Positions 7,388 to 16,859 of a stretch of 64,000 nt of DNA are shown here, piece by piece (the first letter of the stretch is position 1; every line of letters begins with the position of its first letter). The DNA is from Cronobacter turicensis z3032. Lineage in GTDB: Bacteria > Pseudomonadota > Gammaproteobacteria > Enterobacterales > Enterobacteriaceae. Position numbers and translations under genes: made by a program. The stretch lies in assembly GCA_000027065.2 (NCBI GenBank), contig FN543093.2, forward strand, positions 4,034,074 to 4,098,073. Reading direction: 5' to 3'. The notes below the pieces were generated by a model that saw nothing but the letters and a program-made list of their open reading frames with translations, did no database searches and had not been told where the DNA came from.

Positions 7388-8701
7388 TTACTTCAGATCG
7401 GCCTGGACCTGGTGAATCGGCTTAGCCCACGGGTTTTTCGCCTGCACGTCGGCTGGCAGCGAAGAGACGGCGCGTTTCGCTTCCTCTTTCGAGCCATAAA
7501 CGCCGCTCACCAGCACATACCACGGCTGACCGTTACGGGTCGTCTGGTATACCACGAAGTTTTTCAGATTCTCTTTCTTCGCCCACGCGTTCAGATTGTT
7601 GTAGTTCGAAGAACTGCTCAGCTGAAGCGTATAGTGGCTGCCCGGCGCGGATTTCAGCGCGCCGACGTTACCGGCACTCGCCCCACCCGCCGGAGCGGAA
7701 GGCTGGCTCGCCGCAGGCGCGCTTTTCGGCGCTTCCGTGGTGGTCGCAGGCGCTTTCACCGGCGCAGAGGCGGTACCGGTCGCCGGTTCGCTGCGCTTCG
7801 GCGTGCTGGCCGGTTTCTGTTCGGTGGTTGCGGTTTTCGCTGGCGCCTGCTGCGGTTTGCTCTGGGTGGTCTGCGCTTTACGCGGTTCAGACTCAATCAC
7901 CATTTGCTTACGCTCAGGGCGCGAAGGTGTGGTTGCGGCGTTATGACGCGCAGGCTTCTCGCTTTGCGCGGCGTCACGCGACGGCTGCGGCGCGGCGGCG
8001 TTGCCATTAACCGGCGCAACGGTCGCGGGCTCGGTCGGCAGCGTAGAGCCGGACACCGCGTTATCAATCTGGCCCTGCTGCTGCGTCAGCGCATTGTTCA
8101 GATCGCCCGGGACTTCGACACGCTGCTGGCCTTCCGGCGCAGACTGCGCCCCAGCCTGAGTCGGGGTCGAAGAAACCGGCGGCAGAGAGATATCCTGCGG
8201 CGCGTTGCTGGTGTTCTGATTCGCGGCAGAGGTGTTGCCCGGCTGCGGCTGCGCGCCGTTAGCCTGGTCTGACGGGCTGCCGGCGTTACCCGCGAGATCG
8301 ATATTCTTCTCGGCGTTTTGCGCCTGCGCATCGTCGGTTTTCGTGGTGTCCGGGCCTTTCAGCGCTGAACCGATGCCGATAATCAGCAGCACCAGCACAA
8401 AAATACCGAGCGCCATCATCAGATGCTGGCGAGAAATGGGCCCTTTCGGCGGCGCTTTTTTACGCTTGCGCGGGCGGCGTTCCTGCACGTCTTCCTCATC
8501 CGGCAGCGATTCATCCGCTTCGTAAGTCTCTTGCGTCTGCTCGCGACGCGAGCGCGACGGACGACGATCGTCTGCATCCAGATCAACGTCATCAATGTTG
8601 ATTTGCGGTTCGTTATCAAACTCAGCAGATTTACGAGAACGACCAGTACGACGATCGCTGGGATCGGGTTTCAGCTCGTCTTCTGGTTTGAATTCATCCA
8701 T
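7388..8701 (-). CDS. damX: Cell-division protein DamX (SPOR domain)
   Basis: DamX is a single-pass inner-membrane protein that binds septal peptidoglycan. The 437-residue protein has a charged cytoplasmic N-terminus rich in Asp, Glu and Arg, one membrane helix (MMALGIFVLVLLIIGIGSAL, near residue 100), a long periplasmic low-complexity linker of Pro/Ala/Thr/Gln, and a C-terminal SPOR domain (about 355-432; YTLQLSSSSNYNNLNAW onward) that recognises denuded glycan strands. E. coli DamX is similar in length (428). The linker would be expected to vary fastest. Confidence 0.95.
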   Translation of the reverse strand: MDEFKPEDELKPDPSDRRTGRSRKSAEFDNEPQINIDDVDLDADDRRPSRSRREQTQETYEADESLPDEEDVQERRPRKRKKAPPKGPISRQHLMMALGIFVLVLLIIGIGSALKGPDTTKTDDAQAQNAEKNIDLAGNAGSPSDQANGAQPQPGNTSAANQNTSNAPQDISLPPVSSTPTQAGAQSAPEGQQRVEVPGDLNNALTQQQGQIDNAVSGSTLPTEPATVAPVNGNAAAPQPSRDAAQSEKPARHNAATTPSRPERKQMVIESEPRKAQTTQSKPQQAPAKTATTEQKPASTPKRSEPATGTASAPVKAPATTTEAPKSAPAASQPSAPAGGASAGNVGALKSAPGSHYTLQLSSSSNYNNLNAWAKKENLKNFVVYQTTRNGQPWYVLVSGVYGSKEEAKRAVSSLPADVQAKNPWAKPIHQVQADLK

Positions 8702-8790
8702 TTAACACCCCACTCGAAGGCTCATTGCGGCCTGCGCCACGCTATTGCCCGATAGTAAAAACGCCATTACTGGCGAACAGTACTTTTCAT

Positions 8791-9879
8791 TCACGCCTGC
8801 TGACAGTCAGCAATCGCGCTTAATACCAGATCGTGCGGCACTCCGCCGCGCACTTCACTCTTCCCGATAGCCAGCGGCAGCACTAAGCGCAGCTCGCCAG
8901 CCAGAACTTTTTTATCGCGCATCATGTGCGGCAGATACGCCTGCGGCGCCATAGACGCAGGGCCGGTGACCGGCAGACCTGCGCGCCTGAGCAGCGTGAT
9001 AATGCGCTCGACATCCTGCGTCGCAAACTGGCCGAGACGCTCTGCGGCGCGCGCCGCCATGACCATGCCCGCGGATACCGCTTCGCCATGCAGCCAGTTG
9101 CCGTAACCCATTTCCGCTTCGATCGCGTGCCCAAAAGTATGGCCCAGGTTCAGCAATGCGCGCATGCCGCTTTCGCGCTCGTCCGCCGCGACGACATCGG
9201 CTTTGATCTCGCAACAGCGGCGAATGCAGTACGCCATCGCCGCGCCGTCGAGAGCCAGCAGCGCGTCGATGTTCTCTTCCAGCCAGTGGAAGAAATCGCG
9301 GTCAAGGATGATGCCATATTTGATAACTTCCGCGAGCCCGGAGGCGAGCTCACGCGCAGGCAGGGTTTGTAGACAGTCGAGATCGACCACCACTGAGGCG
9401 GGCTGCCAGAAGGCGCCTATCATGTTTTTGCCAAGCGGATGGTTAACGGCCGTTTTGCCGCCAACGGAGGAATCGACCTGAGAAAGCAACGTGGTCGGCA
9501 CCTGGATGAAGCGCACGCCGCGCTGATAGCACGCCGCGGCAAAGCCAGTGAGATCGCCGATGACGCCGCCGCCCAGCGCGATAAGCGTGGTATCGCGGCC
9601 ATGCGGTTTTTCCAGCAGCGCGCTGAATACGGTTTCCAGCACGGCCAGGCTTTTATACTGCTCGCCGTCGGGCAAAATCACCTGGTCAACCTTCACGCCA
9701 GCCTGTTCCAGCGCAGAGCGGACTTTGTCCAGCCACAGCGGCGCCAGCGTTTCATTGGTGACCAACATGGTCTGGTCACCCGCACGCAAAGGCCAAAAGG
9801 AAGCCGGATCGTTGAACAATCCGGCTGCGATGGTGATAGGGTAACTACGTTCCCCGAGAGTAACCGTTAACCTCTCCAT
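8791..9879 (-). CDS. aroB: 3-dehydroquinate synthase AroB
   Basis: AroB converts DAHP to 3-dehydroquinate, the second step of the shikimate pathway. It has 362 residues like the E. coli enzyme. The NAD-binding segment (ALGGGVIGDLTGFAAACYQR) and the zinc ligands (Glu in LAEVIKYG, His in NLGHTFGHAIE, and the WLHGEAV segment) are intact. It is followed by damX after about 90 bases and preceded by aroK, the classical aroKB arrangement. Confidence 0.97.
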   Translation of the reverse strand: MERLTVTLGERSYPITIAAGLFNDPASFWPLRAGDQTMLVTNETLAPLWLDKVRSALEQAGVKVDQVILPDGEQYKSLAVLETVFSALLEKPHGRDTTLIALGGGVIGDLTGFAAACYQRGVRFIQVPTTLLSQVDSSVGGKTAVNHPLGKNMIGAFWQPASVVVDLDCLQTLPARELASGLAEVIKYGIILDRDFFHWLEENIDALLALDGAAMAYCIRRCCEIKADVVAADERESGMRALLNLGHTFGHAIEAEMGYGNWLHGEAVSAGMVMAARAAERLGQFATQDVERIITLLRRAGLPVTGPASMAPQAYLPHMMRDKKVLAGELRLVLPLAIGKSEVRGGVPHDLVLSAIADCQQA

Positions 9880-9933
9880 GACGTTCAGTAACCTTCTGTG
9901 CTTTACCCGCAGGTGAGTAAGGATTCGCCGGAA

Positions 9934-10455
9934 TTAGTTATTTTCCAGCATATGGATAATCTGGTTAGCCACAACTTTTGCGCTCTGATCGTCAGTACGG
10001 ATGGTGACGTCGGCAATCTCTTCGTACAGCGGATTACGCTCATTGGCGAGCGCTTCGAGTACTTCACGCGGCGGCGTATCAACCTGCAACAGCGGACGTT
10101 TTTTATCGCGCTGAGTACGGGCGAGCTGCTTTTCGATAGTGGTTTCCAGATAGACCACCACGCCACGCGCGGAGAGACGATTGCGGGTTTCGCGGGATTT
10201 GACAGAGCCACCGCCGGTCGCCAGTACAATACCCTGTTTTTCCGTCAGCTCATTGATGACTTTTTCTTCGCGATCACGGAAACCTTCTTCGCCTTCTACA
10301 TCGAAGACCCAGCCGACATCAGCCCCGGTACGTTTTTCGATCTCTTGATCGGAGTCGTAAAATTCCATGTTGAGCTGTTGTGCTAACTGACGCCCAATAG
10401 TGCTTTTGCCAGCACCCATAGGCCCAACCAGAAAGATATTGCGTTTCTCTGCCAT
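9934..10455 (-). CDS. aroK: Shikimate kinase 1 AroK
   Basis: AroK phosphorylates shikimate with ATP. The 173-residue product starts MAEKRNIFLVGPMGAGKS, with the Walker A loop GPMGAGKST near residues 11-19. The shikimate-binding Asp and Arg residues (YDSDQEIEKR; GFRDREE) and the LATGGGSV loop are present. I used the inner ATG, which reproduces the family N-terminus; 16 codons of upstream open frame are ignored. It is the first gene of the minus-strand operon, so its promoter should lie in the roughly 290 bases toward hofQ. Confidence 0.97.
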   Translation of the reverse strand: MAEKRNIFLVGPMGAGKSTIGRQLAQQLNMEFYDSDQEIEKRTGADVGWVFDVEGEEGFRDREEKVINELTEKQGIVLATGGGSVKSRETRNRLSARGVVVYLETTIEKQLARTQRDKKRPLLQVDTPPREVLEALANERNPLYEEIADVTIRTDDQSAKVVANQIIHMLENN

Positions 10456-10749
10456 TTTTTCGGTACTACTAAGACAATTCGTTGATGATAAACCCGCGAG
10501 CAAATAACCCTGAGCTGCGGGAAATGAACTGAAACCTCTTAAGCGATAGTGCGAGAGTCAGATCAAAAATTATCTCAACACTCAAGGTAGTTTGGCAACC
10601 GAATAAATCACCGCGTCTGACGCACAGGAGTGAAAAACAATAACGGGCGCACCGCCTTTGACCGACTCTCAAATCGGTACTCCTTGTATGCTAATTCCAA
10701 CTCTGCGTCAAACATCCGGCGACGATTATGGCTAAAAACTCCTGTGCGA

Positions 10750-12003
10750 TCAGGCGCCGTTGATGATGCGCGGCGTAATAAACACCACCAGTTCACGCTT
10801 TTCTTTATCTTTACCGTCGTGGCGAAACAGGCTCCCTAAGAGCGGAATATTTCCCAATACCGGCACCTGTTCATTCCCCGTTTTATTTTTTTGCTGGAAG
10901 ATCCCGCCGAGCGCCAGCGTCTCGCCGTCTTTAACCTCAACCTGCGTTTCAATCTCTTGTTTATCAATGGCTAACACTTCACCATCGGCCTGTTGCAGCG
11001 CCTGACCCGGCATATTCTGGCTGATACGCAGCTTCAGCCGGATACGTCCGCCCTGGCCGATCGTGGGCGTCACTTCCATCCCCAGCACCGCCTCTTTAAA
11101 CTCCACCGACGTCGCCCCGCTTTCGCCGCTCGACACCTGATACGGAATTTCACTGCCCTGCTTAATGCTGGCAGGCTGCTGATGCGCGGCCAGCAGACGA
11201 GGGCTGGCGATAATTTCCACTTTCTGTTTTTGCTCCAGCGCCGAAAGCTCGAACTCCAGCATGCGCCCGTCGATACGGCCGATATTAAAGCCAAGCCGCG
11301 TGGTGGCGTTCGCCACCGCCAGATCTGCCGAGACTGTGGTGGGGTGATAGAGCTTCGTGGCGCCTTCGGCATCCGCGGTGCTCCATTTGACGCCGAGCTC
11401 GCGCAGGCTCTGCTGGTTGATGGTAACGATATGGGCGGCCAGCTCCACCTGGCCTACCGGAATATCCATTTTCGCGACCCACTCCTGCACCTGACGCAAC
11501 GCGCTTGCGGTATCGCGTATCAACAACCGGTTGGTACGCTTATCCACCGTGATGCTGCCGCGCGGCGTCATCAGTTTATCGCCGAGCGCCGCCAGCCCGG
11601 CGGCAAGCTCCGTGGCTTCGGCATAGCGCAGCGTGACGGTCTCGCTCGCCAGCGGCAGGCTACGCTCTTGCTGCTGGCGCGCCGCTTCGCGCTGGGCCTG
11701 CGTTTGCTGCTCCCAGGTTTCCGGGTAGACTCGCAAAATATTGCTCTCTTTGCGCCAGCGTAGCCGCGCGCTCTCCGTGACCATCTGAAACGCCTGCTGC
11801 CAGGGCACGTTCTGCAAGTGCAGCGAGACCACACCCTCCACGCCGGGCGCTATGACCAGATTTAACTGTTCGCTCTCAGCCAGCGCCTGTAACAGCTGGA
11901 CGACCGGCGTTTCATCCGCCACCAGTGAGACGCCCGGGCTCGCGGGCGCGGCGCAGACGGTTGTCGCTGCGAGTAATAATAAAGGAAGGGATTTCCTTAT
12001 CAT
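10750..12003 (-). CDS. hofQ: HofQ, secretin-like outer-membrane porin of the DNA-uptake cluster
   Basis: HofQ is an outer-membrane secretin (ComE/PilQ type), thought in E. coli to let DNA in for use as a nutrient. The 417-residue protein has a signal peptide (MIRKSLPLLLLAATTVCA), a secretin short N-terminal domain (about 30-105), NolW-type domains and the C-terminal secretin barrel (IPYQVSSGESGATSVEF; VPVLGNIPLLGSLFR). I chose the ATG lying 8 bases after AAGGA; another ATG three codons upstream abuts that site. The gene start lies inside the end of hofP. Confidence 0.9.
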   Translation of the reverse strand: MIRKSLPLLLLAATTVCAAPASPGVSLVADETPVVQLLQALAESEQLNLVIAPGVEGVVSLHLQNVPWQQAFQMVTESARLRWRKESNILRVYPETWEQQTQAQREAARQQQERSLPLASETVTLRYAEATELAAGLAALGDKLMTPRGSITVDKRTNRLLIRDTASALRQVQEWVAKMDIPVGQVELAAHIVTINQQSLRELGVKWSTADAEGATKLYHPTTVSADLAVANATTRLGFNIGRIDGRMLEFELSALEQKQKVEIIASPRLLAAHQQPASIKQGSEIPYQVSSGESGATSVEFKEAVLGMEVTPTIGQGGRIRLKLRISQNMPGQALQQADGEVLAIDKQEIETQVEVKDGETLALGGIFQQKNKTGNEQVPVLGNIPLLGSLFRHDGKDKEKRELVVFITPRIINGA

Positions 12004-12322
12004 GATGCGCATCCTTAAGTGTCCATACCAGAACCGAAGGGCGACACCCTTCGCCACTTTTTAACGTCACCTTACCGGCTTCGACACCGGTGAGCTGCCA
12101 GCCTGTCGGGAGCGTCGCGCCAGGGCTGACACGCAGCCACGTTTTCTCCGGCGTCTGCAACAGCACCCGCACCGACTCGCCCTTTTTCACCATGCCGCCA
12201 TAGCGCCAGAGATCCGCCTGATGCAGTTGGCAGCGCGCCTGCGGCGGCGCAAAAGGATCGCCCTCGCCCCAGACCGGGAAACACGCCAGCATTAGCCATA
12301 CCCATAGCGCGCTACTTCTCAT
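11912..12322 (-). CDS. hofP: HofP, PilP-like protein of the DNA-uptake cluster
   Basis: A 136-residue protein with an N-terminal signal sequence (MRSSALWVWLMLACFPVWG) and a DPFAPP motif right after it, as in PilP-type pilus assembly proteins, followed by a short beta-rich domain (WRYGGMVKKG; TGWQLTGVEAGKVTL). The C-terminal part is polar. Position and length (E. coli HofP is 134) support the name; sequence similarity to K-12 HofP is weak. The last 92 bases overlap the start of hofQ in another frame. Confidence 0.8.
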   Translation of the reverse strand: MRSSALWVWLMLACFPVWGEGDPFAPPQARCQLHQADLWRYGGMVKKGESVRVLLQTPEKTWLRVSPGATLPTGWQLTGVEAGKVTLKSGEGCRPSVLVWTLKDAHHDKEIPSFIITRSDNRLRRAREPGRLTGGG

Positions 12323-12788
12323 GAGCGCGCCCCAGTTGTAGCGTCAGACGCAGGCTCTGTTCGTCCTCCCTGCGCAGCGTAAACCCGAGCGGCAGCATGT
12401 CGCTCTGCGCGAGCCCGTCAAAAATGGCTGGTACATGCTGCCAGGCTAACGCCAGCTCCAGCTCGCCCGTATCGCCCTGCGGTTGCCAGCGGATAAGGTG
12501 CCCGTCAGGGCCAGGGTTTAGCGCAAGCGGCGAAAACGGCTTCAGGGCGAGCTGCGCTTCCAGCGCGGCGACAGCTTCTCGCCGATCGGGTTGGGCGGCC
12601 TGTAGTCGCTGAAGCGTTTGTCGTTCGGCGCTGCGTTGCTCAAACTGCACTTCTGACTGGTGAACAGCCTGGCAGAGCGGCGCCAGCCACGCATAAGTGG
12701 CGCCAGTAAGCGCCGCCAGCCAGCCCAGGGCGCACGCCACGCGCAGCAACAGCGGGCCGGTAAGCCAGCGATCAATGAGAAGTCGCAT
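12312..12788 (-). CDS. hofO: HofO, PilO-like inner-membrane protein
   Basis: A 158-residue protein with a single N-terminal membrane helix (LLLRVACALGWLAALTGATYA), a short coiled-coil-like segment (QSEVQFEQRSAERQTLQRL) and a C-terminal alpha/beta domain, the layout of PilO/GspM proteins. The ATG chosen gives MRLLIDRWLTG and overlaps the hofN end by 17 bases; the upstream open frame runs inside hofN. It overlaps the hofP start by 11 bases. It presumably forms an inner-membrane complex with HofN and HofP. Confidence 0.8.
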   Translation of the reverse strand: MRLLIDRWLTGPLLLRVACALGWLAALTGATYAWLAPLCQAVHQSEVQFEQRSAERQTLQRLQAAQPDRREAVAALEAQLALKPFSPLALNPGPDGHLIRWQPQGDTGELELALAWQHVPAIFDGLAQSDMLPLGFTLRREDEQSLRLTLQLGRAHEK

Positions 12789-13323
12789 CGGCAGGCTCCT
12801 TCTGCAATGAGAGGCTAAAGCGCCAGTAGCCCTCCGCCTCCCGGCGCGTTTCACCCGGCGTTACCCGCGTAAAAGGCGCAAGCCCGCGCAGATTTTCCTC
12901 AAAAAGACGGAGCGCCTGCGGTTCATAGGCATTGCCGGTGAGCTCCAGACGATCGTCATGAAAACGCAGCGTGGTGAGCCAGAGCGATGCCGGCAGGGCA
13001 TCGGCGAGTGTGAGCAGGCGTTGCCGCCACGCCGCGACGTCCTGACGGGCGCTTTCACGCCGCTGCCAGCGCGCGCGTAAGGCCTCATACTCTGTCCCGG
13101 CGCGCTGCGCCTGTTGCAGTTGTGTTTTTTGCTCCGTCACGACGAGGAGCAGAGCGTCAAGCTGCTGCTGTCGCGCGCGCTGCTGATGCCCAATGACGTA
13201 GTGACCGGCCACAGCCACCAGCGCCGCCGCAAGCGTCACGAGAAGAAAAAAGCCGCCCCAGCGCATCAGCCGCGTGCGCCGCCTTACGTGTCGCCACGGT
13301 AAGAGGTTAACGTGCCGCCTCAT
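12772..13323 (-). CDS. hofN: HofN, PilN-like inner-membrane protein
   Basis: A 183-residue PilN-type protein. It begins with the family signature HVNLLPWRHVRRR, which in PilN docks onto PilM, then a membrane helix (GGFFLLVTLAAALVAVAGHYV), a coiled-coil segment with many Gln, Arg and Ala, and a C-terminal domain (LWLTTLRFHDDRLELTGNA). The ATG overlaps the hofM stop (TGATG); a GTG one codon upstream is an alternative. The gene order M-N-O-P-Q matches pilMNOPQ. Confidence 0.85.
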   Translation of the reverse strand: MRRHVNLLPWRHVRRRTRLMRWGGFFLLVTLAAALVAVAGHYVIGHQQRARQQQLDALLLVVTEQKTQLQQAQRAGTEYEALRARWQRRESARQDVAAWRQRLLTLADALPASLWLTTLRFHDDRLELTGNAYEPQALRLFEENLRGLAPFTRVTPGETRREAEGYWRFSLSLQKEPADATSH

Positions 13324-14105
13324 CACGCCGCTCCCAGCGCCAGCCCAATGGCGACGGCGAAGCGTCCACGCTCATCCGGCAAGGGCGGGCAAGGCCATGT
13401 GATGGCCTGCCAGGGATCAAACCTCTGCCAGTCGCCCTCCTCCCGGATTGCGCCGCACAGGGTTATCTCCTGCGCCGGCACGTTAAGCTGCACGCCAAGC
13501 GACAATAAGCCCTCCGCGCCTGGCGTCGCGCACACGCCCCAGCGATCGCGGGTCGCCCACAGCCACTGCGCGCCCGCCTGCGCCACGATGACCTTGCAGG
13601 TGTTATCAACATACGGAAAGAAGCAGGCCAGCGCGCTCGCGTCAGGCGTCAGCGCGGCGGGCGTGAAACGCAGCGCGCGGGCGCAGGCCGTCAGTTCCGC
13701 CACCTCCACAGCGCGCGCGGCGGTTACGGCATAGCCCTCCTGGCTCTCGGTATAATCAAACGCCAGCGCGTCGGGCGGCAGAGAGAGCTGGCGTGCCGCG
13801 ACGGCGCCAAGCCAGGCTTCGCATTCCGGTTCGCATAACGCGGTAACGGGCCGGGGAAGCTCGCGCTGTAGCGTGCGCTGCGCCGGAAATCCGAGCCGGA
13901 TGGAGGAATAACGCGGCAGCTGCGCGCGCCACGGCGTTAGTGCTTCGATTAACGCCTGACGGCGCTGTTCGTCGTCATGATAAGGCGCCAGCGGAAGCGC
14001 CCACCAGCGCTGCTGACGCCAGCCGCCTCGCTTAGGCGTTAACGCCACGGAAATGACTATATCTGGTTGAATATGAAGGCCTATCTGCCATTGCGCGCCG
14101 ATCAT
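13323..14105 (-). CDS. hofM: HofM, PilM-like protein of the DNA-uptake cluster
   Basis: HofM is the likely cytoplasmic, actin-fold (PilM/FtsA-like) member of the cluster. The 260-residue protein begins WQIGLHIQPDIVISVAL, the position of the first nucleotide-binding strand, and matches K-12 HofM in blocks (FPAQRTLQRELPRP; FDYTESQEGYAVTAAR; LTPDASAL; QWLWATRDRWG; FAVAIGLALG). A ribosome site (gggagaa) lies 8 bases before the ATG. It is the first gene of the hof operon and divergent from mrcA, with about 120 bases between them for both promoters. Confidence 0.88.
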   Translation of the reverse strand: MIGAQWQIGLHIQPDIVISVALTPKRGGWRQQRWWALPLAPYHDDEQRRQALIEALTPWRAQLPRYSSIRLGFPAQRTLQRELPRPVTALCEPECEAWLGAVAARQLSLPPDALAFDYTESQEGYAVTAARAVEVAELTACARALRFTPAALTPDASALACFFPYVDNTCKVIVAQAGAQWLWATRDRWGVCATPGAEGLLSLGVQLNVPAQEITLCGAIREEGDWQRFDPWQAITWPCPPLPDERGRFAVAIGLALGAA

Positions 14106-14224
14106 TTTTGACGTTCTCCCTGTCCCGCAAAATGAAAATGCAATATCAATGCTTCTGGCTTGCCTTTATACTACCGCGCGGTTGTTTATAAACTGCCCAA
14201 CAGAAACTAAATGGGAAATCCTCG

Positions 14225-16777
14225 GTGAAGTTCGTAAAGTATTTATTCTTCCTTGCAGTCTTTTGCATTCTGCTGGGAGCCGGCTCGATATACGGTCTGT
14301 ATAAATTTATTGAGCCGCAGTTGCCTGATGTCGCCACGCTGAAAGATGTGCGGTTGCAGATCCCTATGCAGATCTACAGCGCCGATGGCGAACTGATCGC
14401 ACAGTACGGCGAAAAGCGCCGCATTCCGCTGACGCTCAATCAGATCCCGCCAGAAATGGTGAAGGCGTTTATCGCCACGGAAGACAGCCGCTTCTACGAT
14501 CACCACGGCGTCGATCCTATCGGGATTTTCCGCGCCGCAAGCGTCGCGCTGTTCTCTGGTCACGCTTCGCAGGGCGCGAGCACCATTACGCAGCAGCTGG
14601 CGCGTAACTTCTTCTTAAGCCCGGAACGCACCCTGATGCGTAAAATCAAGGAGGCCTTTCTCGCGGTGCGTATTGAGCAACTGCTGACGAAAGATGAGAT
14701 CCTTGAGCTTTACCTGAACAAGATTTACCTCGGCTATCGCGCCTATGGCGTGGGCGCGGCCGCGCAGGTCTATTTCGGCAAAACGGTGGATCAGCTCTCC
14801 TTAAGTGAAATCGCCGTGATCGCCGGTCTGCCGAAAGCGCCCTCGACGTTCAACCCGCTCTACTCGCTTGAGCGCGCCACCGCGCGCCGCAATGTCGTGC
14901 TCTCACGTATGCTGAGCGAAGGCTATATCAGCCAGTCGCAGTATGACGATGCCCGCAGCGAAGCCATTGACGCCAATTATCACGCGCCGGAAATCGCGTT
15001 TTCCGCGCCGTACCTGACGGAAATGGTGCGTCAGGAGATGATTAGCCGTTACGGCGAGAACGCCTATGAAGACGGTTATAAGGTCTACACCACGATCACC
15101 CGCCGCATTCAGCAGGCCGCGCAGAAAGCGGTTCGCGATAATGTGATGGACTACGACATGCGCCACGGCTACCGCGGCCCGTCTAACGTGCTGTGGCGCG
15201 TGGGCGAGATGGCGTGGGACAGCAAGAAAATCACCGATTCGCTGAAAAACCTGCCGACCTACGGGCCGCTACTGCCTGCCGTCGTCACCTCGGCAAATAC
15301 GGACGAAGCCACAGCCCTGCTGGCGGACAGCTCGTCGGTGTCGCTGAAGATGGACGGCGTGCGCTGGGCGCGCCCTTACCGTTCCGATACCGCGCAGGGC
15401 CCGACGCCGCGCCGCGTGACAGACGTGTTGCAGGCCGGCCAGCAGATTTGGGTGCGCAAGGTGGATGACAGCTGGTGGCTCGCTCAGGTGCCGGATGTGA
15501 ACTCGGCGCTGGTCTCTATCAACCCGAAAGATGGCTCGGTCCTGGCGCTGGTAGGTGGTTTTGATTTCAACCAGAGCAAATTTAACCGCGCGACTCAGGC
15601 GCTGCGCCAGGTCGGCTCAAACATTAAGCCATTCCTGTATACGGCCGCGATGGACAAAGGCCTGACGCTGGCAAGCATTCTGAACGACGTGCCGATTTCC
15701 CGCTGGGATGCGGGCGCGGGCTCCGACTGGCGGCCAAAAAACTCTCCGCCGGAATATGCCGGGCCGATTCGTCTGCGCCAGGGCCTGGGCCAGTCTAAGA
15801 ACGTGGTGATGGTTCGCGCCATGCGCGCCATGGGCGTCGACTACGCGGCGGAATATCTGCAGCGTTTCGGCTTCCCGGCGCAGAATATCGTGCATACCGA
15901 ATCGCTCGCGCTGGGCTCCGCCTCCTTTACGCCGTTGCAAGTGGCGCGCGGCTACGCGGTGATGGCGAACGGCGGCTTCCTGGTCGACCCGTGGTTTATC
16001 AGCAAAATCACCAACGACCAGGGCGAACCGCTGTTTGAGGCGAAACCGAAAATCGCTTGCCCGGATTGCGATATTCCGGTGATTTACGGCGAAACGCCGA
16101 AGTCAGACGTGCTGGAAAATAAAGACGTGGAAAACGTCGCCACCTCCGCTGAACAGCAGAACGCCCCGGTGCCGATGCCGCAGCTTGAACAGGCAAACCG
16201 CGATCTGGTCGCGCAAAGCCCGGCGCCGCAATATGCGCCGCACGTGATCAGCACGCCGCTGTCGTTTTTGATTAAAAGCGCGCTGAACAGCAATATCTTC
16301 GGCGAGCCGGGCTGGCAGGGCACGGGCTGGCGCGCCGGACGCGATCTCCAGCGCCGCGATATCGGCGGTAAAACCGGGACGACCAACAGCTCGAAAGATG
16401 CCTGGTTCTCCGGTTACGGTCCGGGTGTGGTGACATCGGTCTGGATAGGCTTTGACGATCATCGCCGCGATCTCGGCCGCACCACGGCCTCGGGCGCGAT
16501 TAAAGATCAGATCTCCGGCTATGAGGGCGGCGCGAAAAGCGCGCAGCCTGCATGGGATGCGTACATGAAAGCCGCGCTGGAAGGCGTGCCGGAAGAGCCG
16601 TTAACCCCGCCGCCTGGCATCGTGACGGTCAACATCGACCGCAGCACCGGCCAGCTCGCGAACGGCGGCAACAGTCGTCAGGAGTTCTTTATCGAAGGCA
16701 CGCAACCGACCCAACAGGCGGTGCATGAAGTCGGTACAACGATTATCGATAACGGGGAAACCCACGAGCTGTTCTGA
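14225..16777 (+). CDS. mrcA: Penicillin-binding protein 1a MrcA (PonA)
   Basis: PBP1a is the bifunctional peptidoglycan glycosyltransferase/transpeptidase of the inner membrane. It has 850 residues, as in E. coli, and starts with GTG. After an N-terminal membrane anchor (YLFFLAVFCILLGAGSIYG) comes the GT51 domain with EDSRFYDHHGVD (Glu86) and GASTITQQLARNFFL. The transpeptidase carries the nucleophile Ser465 in GSNIKPFLY, the SKN motif (Ser524) and KTGTT (Lys716). An OB-like domain lies between them. A strong terminator follows. Confidence 0.97.
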   Translation: MKFVKYLFFLAVFCILLGAGSIYGLYKFIEPQLPDVATLKDVRLQIPMQIYSADGELIAQYGEKRRIPLTLNQIPPEMVKAFIATEDSRFYDHHGVDPIGIFRAASVALFSGHASQGASTITQQLARNFFLSPERTLMRKIKEAFLAVRIEQLLTKDEILELYLNKIYLGYRAYGVGAAAQVYFGKTVDQLSLSEIAVIAGLPKAPSTFNPLYSLERATARRNVVLSRMLSEGYISQSQYDDARSEAIDANYHAPEIAFSAPYLTEMVRQEMISRYGENAYEDGYKVYTTITRRIQQAAQKAVRDNVMDYDMRHGYRGPSNVLWRVGEMAWDSKKITDSLKNLPTYGPLLPAVVTSANTDEATALLADSSSVSLKMDGVRWARPYRSDTAQGPTPRRVTDVLQAGQQIWVRKVDDSWWLAQVPDVNSALVSINPKDGSVLALVGGFDFNQSKFNRATQALRQVGSNIKPFLYTAAMDKGLTLASILNDVPISRWDAGAGSDWRPKNSPPEYAGPIRLRQGLGQSKNVVMVRAMRAMGVDYAAEYLQRFGFPAQNIVHTESLALGSASFTPLQVARGYAVMANGGFLVDPWFISKITNDQGEPLFEAKPKIACPDCDIPVIYGETPKSDVLENKDVENVATSAEQQNAPVPMPQLEQANRDLVAQSPAPQYAPHVISTPLSFLIKSALNSNIFGEPGWQGTGWRAGRDLQRRDIGGKTGTTNSSKDAWFSGYGPGVVTSVWIGFDDHRRDLGRTTASGAIKDQISGYEGGAKSAQPAWDAYMKAALEGVPEEPLTPPPGIVTVNIDRSTGQLANGGNSRQEFFIEGTQPTQQAVHEVGTTIIDNGETHELF

Positions 16778-16785
16778 TAAAACAC

Positions 16786-16813
16786 AAAACGCCCCATCAT
16801 GGGGCGTTTTTTT
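16786..16813 (+). terminator. mrcA terminator
   Basis: AAAACGCCCC and GGGGCGTTTT pair around a 5-base loop (atcat) and are followed by further T residues, a typical intrinsic terminator that could also work on the minus strand. Confidence 0.9.
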
Positions 16814-16830
16814 ATCCGTTGAGCGGGTTG

Positions 16831-16856
16831 AAACGCCCTTTACCGGGCGTTTTCTT
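16831..16856 (-). terminator. Second hairpin, nudE side
   Basis: ACGCCC and GGGCGT pair around TTTACC just downstream of the nudE stop. The minus-strand T run is short, so it may be an auxiliary terminator for nudE. Confidence 0.45.
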
Positions 16857-16859
16857 TGG

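Noticed and set aside
7640..8330. Pro/Ala/Gln-rich region of damX as a foreign insert
   Set aside because: DamX proteins normally have such a low-complexity periplasmic linker between the membrane helix and the SPOR domain.
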